Assembly: GCA_905250115.1 (NCBI GenBank) | Contig: CAJNOI010000087.1 | Span: 128,248 to 192,247 of the forward strand | Length of the DNA: 64,000 nucleotides | Source of the DNA: Adineta steineri | Lineage: Eukaryota > Rotifera > Eurotatoria > Adinetida > Adinetidae | Direction: 5' to 3' | Part shown: positions 52,048-63,600 of the stretch, in pieces | Position numbering within the stretch: position 1 is the first letter of the stretch | Layout of the letters: every line of letters begins with the position of its first letter | Translations under genes and position numbers: made by a program | The notes under the pieces: generated by a model | Told to the model about the DNA's origin: nothing | The model's database searches: none | Seen by the model: the letters and a program-made list of their open reading frames with translations, nothing else

Positions 52048-52193
52048 ATTAATCTATATTTTTAAATTTTACATGTAGAAATAAAAATTCATATTTGGTA
52101 GAAACTTCTAAATAATAAATTTCTTTTTATGTTGTAAAAGTAATTGAAGTAAATTTGATTTTTAATTCGGAGAAACAAGCTATTTATTGAATT
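52048..52193 (+). repeat. Direct repeat copy B (about 145 bp)
   Basis: This has the same orientation as copy A and starts with the same 20 bases. It is preceded immediately by the second copy of the repeat found in a sodium-channel intron (51987-52050). Confidence 0.85.
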
Positions 52194-53717
52194 TTGGAAT
52201 TTTTGAAATACTAGGTAATGTTATCTATATTGTAATACTGTAACTGAAAATATATAAAAATCAAAAACAAATATGCTAAGACAGAAATGTATTACATATG
52301 TTATATGCAAATCATTATTCATGATGATCGTCAAATGCAGATTTTAAAATCTATTGAGAATATTCTTTAATATATGCGAATAGTTTTAGCAAAACAAAAA
52401 AACATCTTCCGACTAGGTCAAATATATACAATAAAACAGATTGTAATGATCATATTTGACTAGACTTATTCTCAATTCAATCGTTATTGACGATAACATT
52501 AAAACAAAATAAAAACTAATCATACCGTTTTTCTTATACATCTACGTCAATGCAAATATTTAGTATTATTATATACCACGTTGTATAAAATCATGTCTGA
52601 CCTGTCATTTTGAATCATGTTCATTGTCAATCAAATATGTATGTATAGTACTTAAAAAAATACCAATTCTTATTTTTTTTTCTTGATAGTTACATTTCAC
52701 TGTAACATGATTTATTCGTAAGTATCTTATATATAATAAACTTTTATGATTTATTAATTGTCTATTTTATTTGAATTATGATTGTAATTAACTTCTAATA
52801 TTGTAAATCAGTTAGATGTAAAATACTGATTTTATTTAGAAAATTTCGATAAATACATCAGATGACACAAAAGTTTTTCTTGTCCATGTACCTATATTTA
52901 GACACACGATAGATATCTGTTTTTTTTTGAAATTGTAATAAAACGCAAAAGATAAACATGTCTATTGAAAAACTACTTTCTATCATGAGAAATTCGAGAT
53001 TTTTTGAAGTGACTCATATGAATAGAGCTCGTCGCAATATATTTATTTTTTAGTATAACATTGGAAATAAAGCAATATTGCGATTAAAATTACATAATAA
53101 ACAGATGAGTATCATTGGCAAGGTTACATGTAAAACACGTGCAACTTTTATCTCTGTTTCCCATAAAGATAACATCTTAAATTGCATATTCCTAGTAAAC
53201 TGATTGAAAAATACAGTATTTCTCTTATATCAACAATCAAATCAAATACAGTCAGCACATGTATAGATAATTTTTATTTAAAAAAAAGCATACTAAATGG
53301 AATGTTGCTTGTAGCAATATTAAGTTACACTATATACGAAAAGAAACTATCAAAATAAAATTACAATAGTTGGAGAAAATTTGTTTTTTTACATATATGT
53401 ACCATTACATATGTAAATATTTTCAACAGACATGTTTACCTGTTATCATTGATCACAATTTCGAAATAATTAGCAAGACTCATGTTTGTAATTCCAATAA
53501 AAAATTAGACGGTAGATATTTTGAATAAATAATCAATCTTATATCATAATGTCATAAAAATAATTTCTGTCGTTATCGATTTAAAGCAAATAATAAATCA
53601 TTTAGAGTTATATATGAAAGTAAACGCTTTTTTTTAATCATTTTTGATTTTTTTTCTTAATAAAATTAAGTTAATAATATACATAAATACACTTTTTAAT
53701 AAAGTATAAAAAATAAA

Positions 53718-54057
53718 CTAAAATTCATCTACCAGTGATGTTGTAGAATTATGTAACCATTGCATATATTTTGGCCAGTAAGTTTGAGAAATGAAAAATA
53801 TATGAACTAAACCAAGACTTTGAAATATAAAGAGAAGACGACCAAGAGGTGTTTTAAAATAGAAATATTTTCCATAATCAATAAAATTAGTCCATGTTGG
53901 ATGACGAAGAAGACGAAGTCCTTTATTTTTATTACGAGTTTGTTTTATCGTACGGCGTTTTCGTTTAGTAGAAATCTTAATTTAAAGAGAAAATAAAAAT
54001 TCTTATCGAAAAAACAAGACGACATACAATACTTGACGATAGTGATGCATTCGCCAT
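53718..54057 (-). CDS. Small membrane protein, 95 aa, unknown family
   Basis: Exon 54057-54028 (MANASLSSSI) joins exon 53975-53718 in phase 0. The product has a strongly basic segment (TKRKRRTIKQTRNKNKGLRL) then aromatic-rich HPTWTNFIDYGKYFYFKTPL, one hydrophobic helix (GRLLFIFQSLGLVHIFFISQ) and TYWPKYMQWLHNS before an acidic end. The basic stretch could be a mitochondrial or nuclear signal; a single-pass small mitochondrial inner-membrane protein is one guess. The clean intron and lack of stops argue that it is real. It is too short to be noticed by simple ORF length filters. Divergent from the kinesin gene. Confidence 0.6.
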
Positions 54058-54965
54058 GTCGAGCTAGTCATATGTTTGTACTTCTTATCGATTGACGCGT
54101 CTTCAACATGAAATCATTCAAGAGAAACATACTCACGTATTTTTTTCCCTTGTTTTTTTCTCTCTAAATAGTCTACTTAGAAATTTTCATGGCTATAAAT
54201 GCGAATCGAATGATACATTATTTGTATTGAATTTAATATAACTATTATTACATATCAATATAATTAAATTTTAAATGAATCATATTTTTAAAAAAAAAAA
54301 CATTACGATTTCTCAATATTTTTTGTATATAAAACAATTCATAACAAACGCACGTGAAATACCTCGAAATAACGTGTATACGAATATTGACTTGATTTAT
54401 TTATAAAATATATAGATTTTCATTTACATATGTATAAATATGCAAAATAGTTTAATAAAACTTCATTGTTTGACATATCAAAAGCATATTTTTTATTATT
54501 ATGTCTCGTGACTATACGATAAAAACAATTCTGTTTTACGGTACTTATCAAATATAATTTGATATCTTTAATATTTGTTCGCAATCTAAGCATATAATAA
54601 ATTATACTAGATATGTATTAAATTGGATTGATTTCATATAAATTGAATAGTTTAAAAAGAATATTGTTATTTGAAACCAAAACCTTGTTTATAAGATTTT
54701 AATTTATTGCACAATAGCGTCCTCTTTTATAGTATAAAGGTTAATTATTGCATCTCGAATAGCAACAGATATTGTCATGGTTTTTCTTCCTTTTGATTAT
54801 TTTCTTTTTTTGTTTTAATAGTATTCTTTCTTTTTGAAAAACATTCGATGTTAAGTGAGCAAGCCTCATAAGTTATAGTGTGACACTGTAACATTTTTAT
54901 TTATTTGTTTTTATTTATTTGTATTTTGTTTTTCAGATTGATTTTTAAAAAAAAAATAACGAGTT
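54058..54965. promoter_or_regulatory. Upstream region between small membrane protein and kinesin genes
   Basis: About 0.9 kb lies between divergent starts. A pyrimidine-rich tract ending in tttttcag (about 54937) lies 29 bp before the kinesin ATG and looks like a 3' splice site for a 5'-UTR intron or a trans-spliced leader. Confidence 0.4.
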
Positions 54966-57900
54966 ATGTCTAGTAGTGAGACCGTTCGAGTTATTGTACG
55001 ATGTCGACCGATGAATCAACGTGAAAATGATTTAAAATGTCAAGTAAAATATTTTCGTTTATCTATAAAAAAAAAGATTCATATTATAATTATTTTTATT
55101 TTATTTAACAGTCGATTGTTTTAATGAATACAGCAATAAATCAAGTTATGTTAGAAAATGTTGAACAAACTAATGAACCACCAAAACAATTTACTTTTGA
55201 TGCTGTTTATGCTGAAGATTCAATAACTGAAAATCTCTATGCTGAATCAGTTTTTCCACTTGTTGAAAGTGTAAGTTAAATTTAATAATTTTGAAAGATA
55301 ATACTCATTTTTCTTATAGGTACTCGAAGGATATAATGCGACTGTATTTGCATATGGACAAACAGGGTATACAAAATCTTTTATTTTTTTGCTATCTAAA
55401 TCATTTTTTTTCAGTTGTGGTAAATCTTTTACAATGCAAGGAATAAATACACCAGGATCATTACAACGTGGTGTTATACCTCGATCATTTGAGGTAAAAC
55501 ATAATTTCATGAGATATCTATAGCAAAGATTAGATTAATCAATCATTTAATATTATTTTAGCATATATTCGAAGCATCATCAGTTGCAAGTGGCACTAAA
55601 TATCTTATTCGTGCATCTTATCTTGAAATATATAACGAAAATATTCGTGATTTACTTGGAAAAGATGTTAAAGCAACACTTGAACTTAAAGTAAAAATAA
55701 TATTTAAATTTATTTAATCTTGTTATAATTTATTCTTTCAAAGGAATTTGTTGATAAAGGTGTGCATGTACAAAATTTAACATGGCATCAATGTTCATCT
55801 GTACTTGATTGTGAACGTCTTATGGATAAAGGTAATCGTAATCGTGCCACAGGTGCGACACTTATGAATAAAGATTCGTCTCGATCACATTCAATATTTA
55901 CTATTGTTACTGAAATGTGTACTAAAAGTGAATTAGATGGAAAAGAACATATACGTGCTGGTAAACTTAATTTAGTTGATTTAGCTGGTAGTGAACGACA
56001 ATCAAAAACACGTAAATAAAAATAATTCATATATATATACGATATAAATATTCTTTTGTTTTTTAATAATTAATAGATGCTGAAGGCGAACGATTACGTG
56101 AAGCAACTCGAATTAATTTATCACTTAGTGCATTAGGAAATGTTATATCAGCATTAGTTGATGGACGTTCTAAACATATTCCATATCGAGATTCAAAATT
56201 AACACGAATGTTACAAGATTCACTTGGTGGAAATACAAAAACATTAATGGTAAGAATTATTACATTCTCCCAACTAAGGTCGAAAGTAAAAATATCGAAG
56301 TATAAGAATATCGAAGGATAAAAATATCGAACGAAAACAAGTCGAAATATGAAAATGATAAGATTTTGGGTGTTTGAAACAACTTAATGGGGAAAATAAA
56401 GAAAGACGTTTGAGGGTAGGTGTGAGTGTGGGTGTAAATATAGACATTCATCTATATTTAGCTACATCCACACCCTCACCCACACCCTTACCCTTCGATA
56501 TTTTCGAATTTCGACTATTTTCAATTCGACATTTGTCTAATTTTATTTCGACATTTTTTCTTTTCGACCAAAGTTGGGATTATCAATTATTATATCGTAT
56601 GAAATTATTATTTTTCTTTTTTAAGGTTGCTGCTGTAAGTCCAGCTCATGATAATTATGATGAAACACTTTCAACATTACGATGTAAATTTATTATTTCT
56701 AAATATATATTTATGTTTTTTATTGAATTAATTTTTTTAAGATGCTAATCGAGCGAAAAATATTAAAAATAAACCTCGTATTAATGAAGATCCACGTGAT
56801 GCTCAAATGAAATTATTACAAGAAGAAATAAATCGTCTTAAACAAGAACTTCTTAGTTCTGGGAATCCTCGTGGAAATCAAGCATTACTATCAAATAGTA
56901 ATGGATCTCCAGTCGATGTAGACGATGAACTTGAAAGAGAACGAGAAAGATTACGTGCTGAATTTGAACGTGAAGTATCTGAAGTACGTCGACAATGTAA
57001 TGAAGAACGTTTAACGAAAGAAGAACTTCAACGAAAATATAATGACTTAAAAGTACAATATGATCATGATCTCGAATCATTAAACTACAATCCTAGTAAA
57101 TAAAAAGAAAAAAGATTTTTGTTAAAATAGAAAAATTAATCTACTGAATTATTAGATCCACAATCATCATCAACAACAACAACAACATCAACTGTAAATG
57201 AACGTAGTAAGACAAAGAAGAAAGGTGGAAGTATTCTTAAACAAAGACGTGACGATGGTACAGTAATAAATAATGCAGATATTGATGGTGATGATACGTC
57301 AGTACCATCGAATCAAATGAATGAAAATGAAAAACTTGAACGTTTACATGAATTAGAAAATAAACTTGTTGGTGGTGAAGAAGTAAATAATGAAGAACGA
57401 AAAAAGAAACGTAAAAAGAAATTAAATGAAATGCGTGAAAAACAAGAAGAACGAAAAAAATTCGGTAAAATAATAAATGATGGTGATGATGATACAATGA
57501 TGAGAGTTTTTGATAATGCTCAAGAAGAGGTTAGTTATCTATTCTCTTTTTTTCTTATAGAAATTTCAATAAGTTTAAAAAAAATACATTTACGAGAGAA
57601 GAGATCTTGAGTCATGATGATTTATTTAAATCTAATGTATATATTTATAACCTAAGGGAAGAAGATACGGTAACGACAGTGATTTATTTGGACGGAGGGC
57701 AGTGATGGCATTGCCCGCCCGGAGACCGGTTTTGCCCTTCCGAAAATTGCAATTTTGTGCTTATACTTATACTATGTATTTTCCCACCATAAATTAGGTT
57801 TTCGCCCTCCCGAAAATTGCTATTGCACTCTCGAAAGAAAAAACACTCGGTAACGCAGTAATATAGTCATGTGCTTTCTTTTTATTCTTAACATCTTCAA

Positions 57901-58690
57901 TAGTGATCTTACATGATAATAGAATACATCGAAATTTACTTATCCATTATAATAATAAATTAATGTTTAAATATATTTATTTTAGCTTCATTTTACGGCT
58001 AAAAAGTTAGAAGAACACCAAATAGAAAATAAACGTTTACAAAATGATAATGATGATTTACAGCATGAATTTCAAATTGAACGTGAAGGTTATTTAAGTA
58101 CAATTCGTGAACAAGAAAAACGATTACTTCTCTTTCGTGCTATGCTTGATAAGATGAGTCATGCTATGCAACGTAATTCTAATTATAGTAACCTTGATAA
58201 AGTCATTGAACAAGCTCGTTATGATGAAGAAAAAGGCCAATATATTTTACCTGATCTTCTAAGAGAAGAAATACAACTTCCTCAAATGGGAAATGGATCA
58301 ACTACATCAAATGGACGTTCACCACAGACTACTGATTCTGTAGCACCAACGAAATCAATTGTAACAAATTCACCTACTGACTATGAATCTGATTTTACTG
58401 TACCAACAGGAATGACTAATAATTATCAAAATTCATATTCAACTATGAATCCTGATGAACTTGATAGACGTTATGGACGTATTCCTGATTCATCAAATTT
58501 TATAGGAGAAAAAACACGTACTAAACGTCAAGATCAATTATTAAGTGAAAATTCTGCCTTACAACGAGCTAAACGTCCTTTACAAATGAATAATAACGAA
58601 AATGATTATATGAATCGTCGTCTTAATCCATATCAAGCACCAGCTGCTCGACTCAGTCAAAAATATGGTTTTTCATCGGATAAACAGTAA
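54966..58690 (+). CDS. KIF17: Kinesin-2 family motor, KIF17/OSM-3-like
   Basis: Eleven exons (54966-55043, 55112-55270, 55320-55366, 55415-55493, 55562-55690, 55744-56011, 56077-56249, 56626-56683, 56742-57095, 57156-57529, 57986-58690) join to 807 aa. The N-terminal motor domain has [11 protein letters not shown], the P-loop [13 protein letters not shown] (split by an intron), switch [12 protein letters not shown], switch [15 protein letters not shown] and [38 protein letters not shown] is the kinesin-2 neck linker. A coiled coil follows, and [10 protein letters not shown] with [13 protein letters not shown] matches the conserved C-terminal region of KIF17/OSM-3. This family carries intraflagellar-transport cargo in cilia, fitting a ciliated animal. 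The human motor usually exceeds 1000 aa, so this one is compact. Homodimeric KIF17 is preferred over KIF3 by its tail. Confidence 0.9.
56268..56579. mobile_element. Fold-back element in KIF17-like intron 7
   Basis: The left end TCCCAACTAAGGTCGAAA is the inverted counterpart of the right end, TTTCGACCAAAGTTGGGA. ATATCGAA words recur on both arms. At the centre GGGTGTAAATATAGA faces TCTATATTTAG...CACACCC across a 6-nt loop. So nearly the whole 312 bp can form one long hairpin. The intron (56250-56625) is 376 bp, against 50-70 bp for its neighbours. Confidence 0.75.
57660..57865. repeat. GC-rich insertion in KIF17-like intron 10
   Basis: ACGGTAACGACAGTGAT near 57668 and TCGGTAACGCAGTAAT near 57850 look like a direct repeat. 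Between them are the near-palindrome GGGCAGTGATGGCATTGCCC and two copies of GCCCT(T/C)CCGAAAATTGC. No open frame was found. Confidence 0.5.
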
Positions 58691-59670
58691 TACCAAAAAA
58701 AACAAAATGCTCAAACAAACAACATAATTCGTGCATAAATTTCATTCTTTTACCGGTGAAAGACGGTATTTTCTTTTTTTTTCTTTTATTCTTACTAGTC
58801 GTTTCAAAATCTCATATTTATCTATGCCTAAACAGCACCAACGACATGAAAACGAGACTTATATTCTATATACATACATATATCTGGTGATTTACATCGA
58901 GTTTTTCTTTATTAATATTATTTTTCAAAAAACTTCAAATGTTTTCTTTTTTTTTCTTCATTGAAAATTCTAATAAATATGTGATCTTTTGTATAGTACA
59001 AGACAATTTGAATATAGTCTGATTGAATTTAATATATTCGCATACGAGAGTTTTATCTGTAGATTAAGAAGCTGCGAGTCGATCCAGGCTCAAAAAACGT
59101 GGACTCGCAGCTCTCTACTGTAGATGTTATAGCTAAGACAATATTGTTTTTCATTCTTAACTAGAATCTATCAGATATGAAATCTTTAAACGATTACTAT
59201 CTAGAATACGTTATCAATTCTTGGTATTTTTATTATATAATCGTTAAAGAAATAGATTCTTATTCATTATTTTTCATTGATACTCTATATGTGTAATCAC
59301 ACCTTGTCAATTATTTAATGTTGCTCATTTCAATCGTTGTCTGTTATATTAAAGTGTTAATGTACAGGTATGTTCAATGAGAAGAGAACGAAAGAAATAT
59401 AAGTAACATACGATTAAATTTTATTCGTTCGAATCAATTGAAAATGAAGAGAAAGAACAGAAGATGGTTGATAGCAATCATTACTTTTTCTTTTTATTAA
59501 CCGACTTGATTGGTGTGCATGTATATATATATATATATATATGAGTCCTGCTGAGAGTGATAAAATGAAAGATTGCATCAGTCGATTGATGATTGTATTC
59601 CAAAGGAAAAGAAGAAAAAATTTTTTTTTTATTATTATTGAATAAGATATAAGAAATTTAATACACATAT
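58691..59670. other. Convergent 3' region of KIF17-like and FoxQ2 genes
   Basis: This is presumably both 3' UTRs. It contains one strong hairpin (59070-59112) and a (TA)n run near 59522-59541. Confidence 0.5.
59070..59112. repeat. Hairpin with perfect 11-bp GC-rich stem
   Basis: AGCTGCGAGTC (59070-59080) and its exact reverse complement GACTCGCAGCT (59102-59112) flank a 21-nt loop. It lies about 380 bp beyond the KIF17-like stop codon in otherwise very AT-rich sequence. Confidence 0.8.
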
Positions 59671-60669
59671 TTAAACTGATGTTTCTATATCTGTCGAACC
59701 TTCGGATTTTGAATATGAACTAAAAGTATCTTCTTTTCGATCTAAATGATATTTTTGTCGTTTAATTGATTGTGGTTGTTCAGGTGCTAAAAGACTATCG
59801 ACATCGAAGCAACGTTTTTGTTGATTTTGTTTTATTGGATTTTGATTTATATGAATTGATTGTGGTATAAAACGAGATATGGCAACACTTTGTATATTAT
59901 CCAAATAACGTTGTAAAAGATTAGTTGGAACATTTGTACTGTTTATTGATGATGAAAGTGGTAATTCATTTACATTAGGATGAAGTTCTTCTGTTGAACA
60001 TTTCGTAGAAGAACTATAAAACAAAACGGGAATATATATTTTTGTTATTTTTAGAGAGAGAAAGAAGGTATTTTTTTTCTTCAATTAAACTTACTGTTCA
60101 AAATAATGTTCTGTTGGATTAATTGGTATAATTTCGTCTTCATCGTCATCATCTTCATCTTCTGGTACTGCTAAACCCATACTTTTTCTAACTCGTCGTT
60201 GTGCTCGACGTCTTCGAAAATCTCCACTCATAAAATCTGCTAGATTAGCTGGATGAATACTCCAATAATGACCTTTACCATTTGCTGATCGACCAGCTTT
60301 GACAAAACAATCATTTAATGAAAGATTATGTCGAATAGAATTTCTCCAACCATGACCTCTTGCACGAAAATATGGATAATGATCTAATATCCATTGATAT
60401 ATATCTGAAAGAACAAGTTGTTGATCTGGTGAACTTAATATTGCCATTGCAATAAGTCCAATATAAGAATAAGATGGTTTAGGTTCTTGACAAAATCGAA
60501 GATCATATCGTTGTTGAAAAGCATATGAAGGATATGGTTCCGATGATATTGATCCACCGAAACGTAAACGTACTACATAATCATAAAGTTGTTGTTGAGT
60601 AGCTAATAACATTGGATAATTTGTAATATTTATTGACTCTTTCTGCATGAGGAAATTCTTTTTATGCAT
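59671..60669 (-). CDS. FoxQ2: Forkhead transcription factor FoxQ2
   Basis: Exons 60669-60095 and 60013-59671 join in frame to 305 aa. The forkhead domain spans roughly residues 60-165: [74 protein letters not shown] and [17 protein letters not shown]. The [13 protein letters not shown] end and [11 protein letters not shown] opening are diagnostic of FoxQ2. An acidic run ([10 protein letters not shown]) follows. Near the C-terminus FDVDSLLA resembles the EH1-like Groucho-binding motif found in FoxQ2 proteins. FoxQ2 patterns the anterior/apical region in many animals. In-frame Met codons downstream of 60669 (60648, and at MLLATQQQ) are alternative starts. Confidence 0.95.
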
Positions 60670-63600
60670 ATATGTCAGACAACATGATTGGTAAAAAAAC
60701 GGTCTGCTCTGTTTCTCTCGTTTTTTTCTTCTCTTTTCTTTCTCTTCTTCGTCACCGTCGCTTTTCTCTTTATAAAGAATATGAAAAATATTTGTATGTC
60801 ATTTACTTCATAACAAACAGCGCGTATCGACTGTGTTTCATACCGAACAAATTATTCTAATATTCAAAAGAAAAAGAAATATAATTTTGATTGGTTAAGA
60901 GAAACTTACTATAAATAAAATCCTTATTGGATGAAATATAGAAAAAAGAAACAAACACCAATAATATAGTCAATTACTTGCAAAATGATACACTATTTTT
61001 AGAAAGAGAGAAAAAAAATGATAGACGAAGTATTCTATCGATTAATTATTCTTTTGAAATTATTCTTAAAGGTTAATTTTACTTTTCATAAAATATATAT
61101 TATTCATCTTCTTCCTTTTCAATTATCAATAATGATCTTCTAATACGGATGAATGATTTTTACGTCATTGAATTTTTTTTTCTTTTACCATTTCAAATCA
61201 TTTCTTTTTTTTTCGTATCTTTTGATTCATCAAACGTCTAATCAAATATGTCATTTTGTAAGTGTATGTCTTGCTTATTTCTCTTCGAAGAGAAAGAAAA
61301 ATCTATTGTGTGAAATACTCTTATCGAATATTGACTGTTAATTGATTGAGAAAGCATGATTGTTATAATATCCTATGACAATTGTATATTTTGAATTCGA
61401 AATATACAAAAACTAAAGATGTCATCAGTTTTTTTCTTCTTCTACAAATCAATAATATTAAAATACGATAAAGACTAATATGTTCATCCTCTTTTTTAGC
61501 CAAATCATATTAACATTTCATTGAAAATCTAAAGAATGTTGAATAAATCTAATTTCATGAAAAAAAAGAAGCAGAATATAATGAACAATGCTTGATGATC
61601 GCTATATATGAGAATGTTAAGATGATCAAATTAAATATAAAAGCTACCGAAACGTCAAGATGGCCACTTTAGAATGCAGAATATTAGTACTCAAAAACAG
61701 AGCTTTGATCTAAGATGTAATAATTCAAAAACTATGATATTATAAAGTAGCTAGATAAAACTATTCATATAGTTCCTCTAATTGTAAGATGGTCAATTAC
61801 GAAATTGACGATAATAGTAAAAGTACGCTGCTAATAAATTCTTTCCCCGTTCTATATTATCACTTCCGACAAAATTCTTGTCTATATTAATTGAACTAAG
61901 GATTAATTTTTGTAATTTTCAAACAAGGCTTTATTTTTTTTTCGAATGTCACAATAAGAATGATTTCATCTTACTGTCAAAACTCCAAAAATGAACACTC
62001 AATGTCATTTATACAAGAACGCTTATGTATCTGTGTATTTCGCACATTTTTCAACTGAATACAGGTGTGACCAATTTTCAACCTCTTTTTTTTTAGTTCA
62101 TTGACCGCTACTACATCTGTCTCAAAATTTTGACGTATGTCATTCTTCATTCACAAGTTTAACTCGAGTACATTTCATCTTGTACAAATGACCAGAATTC
62201 TTTGTCTCTCTGTTTAATCCAGACAACAACAAAAAGAAAAGTCTGATGAATTGCTCTTGAAATTCAAGAAAGAAGAAAAAAAACGATTGTTGATTAATTT
62301 TGATTTACATAGTGAATCTCTCAATAAATGATAAAAATATTTTTTTTCTATTATCATATAAAACGATTAGACATGCTGTTATTATTCATACGTAAGCAGG
62401 TGTAAATGGTGTCATCAACGGATATGATTTCTTGCTGTGTTTCTTCCGATAATGACGACTACTATGCAATGAAATCTATGTCAATTTCATTAACGGTAAA
62501 GATGTATTCCTGGAGCGAAGTAGACATCAAGCTGGGTTATATACGTATATAAGAACTTATACATCTAATATTATATTTGACTTTACAAAAGAATTAATAT
62601 ATAAATTATAACGTAGGAAATTATAAATAAAATATGTAGATAATTTAACTACATTAATGAATATTTTATAAAAGTAAATTATTTATATATGGTATAAAAA
62701 TGGAAAGAAGTATTTTCGCATGACTACGATATAAAAGATAGTTTTGTTTTAATTTAGTAGAATGTATAAAGAAAAATAAATTCTATACGAGATATCAAAC
62801 AGGATAGTATTTGTATAATCATTAGAATGAGATTGAATGTTATCTTAATTGATATATATTTTATAGTTCATCAAGTTTTAAAAAACAGAAGATGATTGCA
62901 TTAGTTCTTAATGTCAAAATAAAGAAAAGAGAATATATGTGAAGTATTTCAATCTTTTCTTTTCATTGATGTATCAACTCTCATTCTATTTTTAATGAAA
63001 TGTAGAACAAATTTACATTCAAAATAAAAATAAAAACCTTAAAGGTTTTTAGATTATATTTATAGGGAATATGTTCTGCGATCAGTAAAATAATTGAAAT
63101 ATCACTAAATATATTAATTGGTTAGTTTTCAAAAAAAACAGTGAACAATTCAAAAGTGGTCAGTAGATTTTGTGGAAGTAGCAGTGAAAAAATATGATTT
63201 TTGTCAGTAAAAAAAAGAAAATTGGTATATCTTTGCACAAGTTTATATTTTTTTAGTTTTCATTTCATTTTATTTACTGATCGTTTAAATTTTATTATGG
63301 GCCTCTCAAATTAATTACTGATCATTTCATTTATTCTACTGACCACTTAAATGACACCCATATTTAAATAAGAAATAAGAGCATTCAGCAAAGTGATAAA
63401 CAAAATGAAATTTCTGTTGGTATGTCTATTTAATAGATCACGAAGAGATACATTGCAAATATCTCGATATTTAGATCAAATTATTGCAAATATAATCAAT
63501 GAAAAATCATATTTATGTTAACTCTTTTCTTCGTAATTATTTATTGATTATTTGATTGTTATGTTGAATAATCTTTTCTATTTTTGTATGTAGATAAAAG

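Larger units (their letters stand above)
49586..53717. other. Non-coding region with duplicated block and decayed coding-like sequence
   Basis: This begins with the UBAP2-like 3' UTR. It includes two copies of a ~145-bp repeat and an intervening segment, with separate entries for both. From about 52200 to 53700 I see only AT-rich sequence without exon structure. Confidence 0.5.

Noticed and set aside
56260-56748. Open frames in KIF17-like intron 7
   Set aside because: They arise from the fold-back element's simple repeats and lie between well-supported exons.
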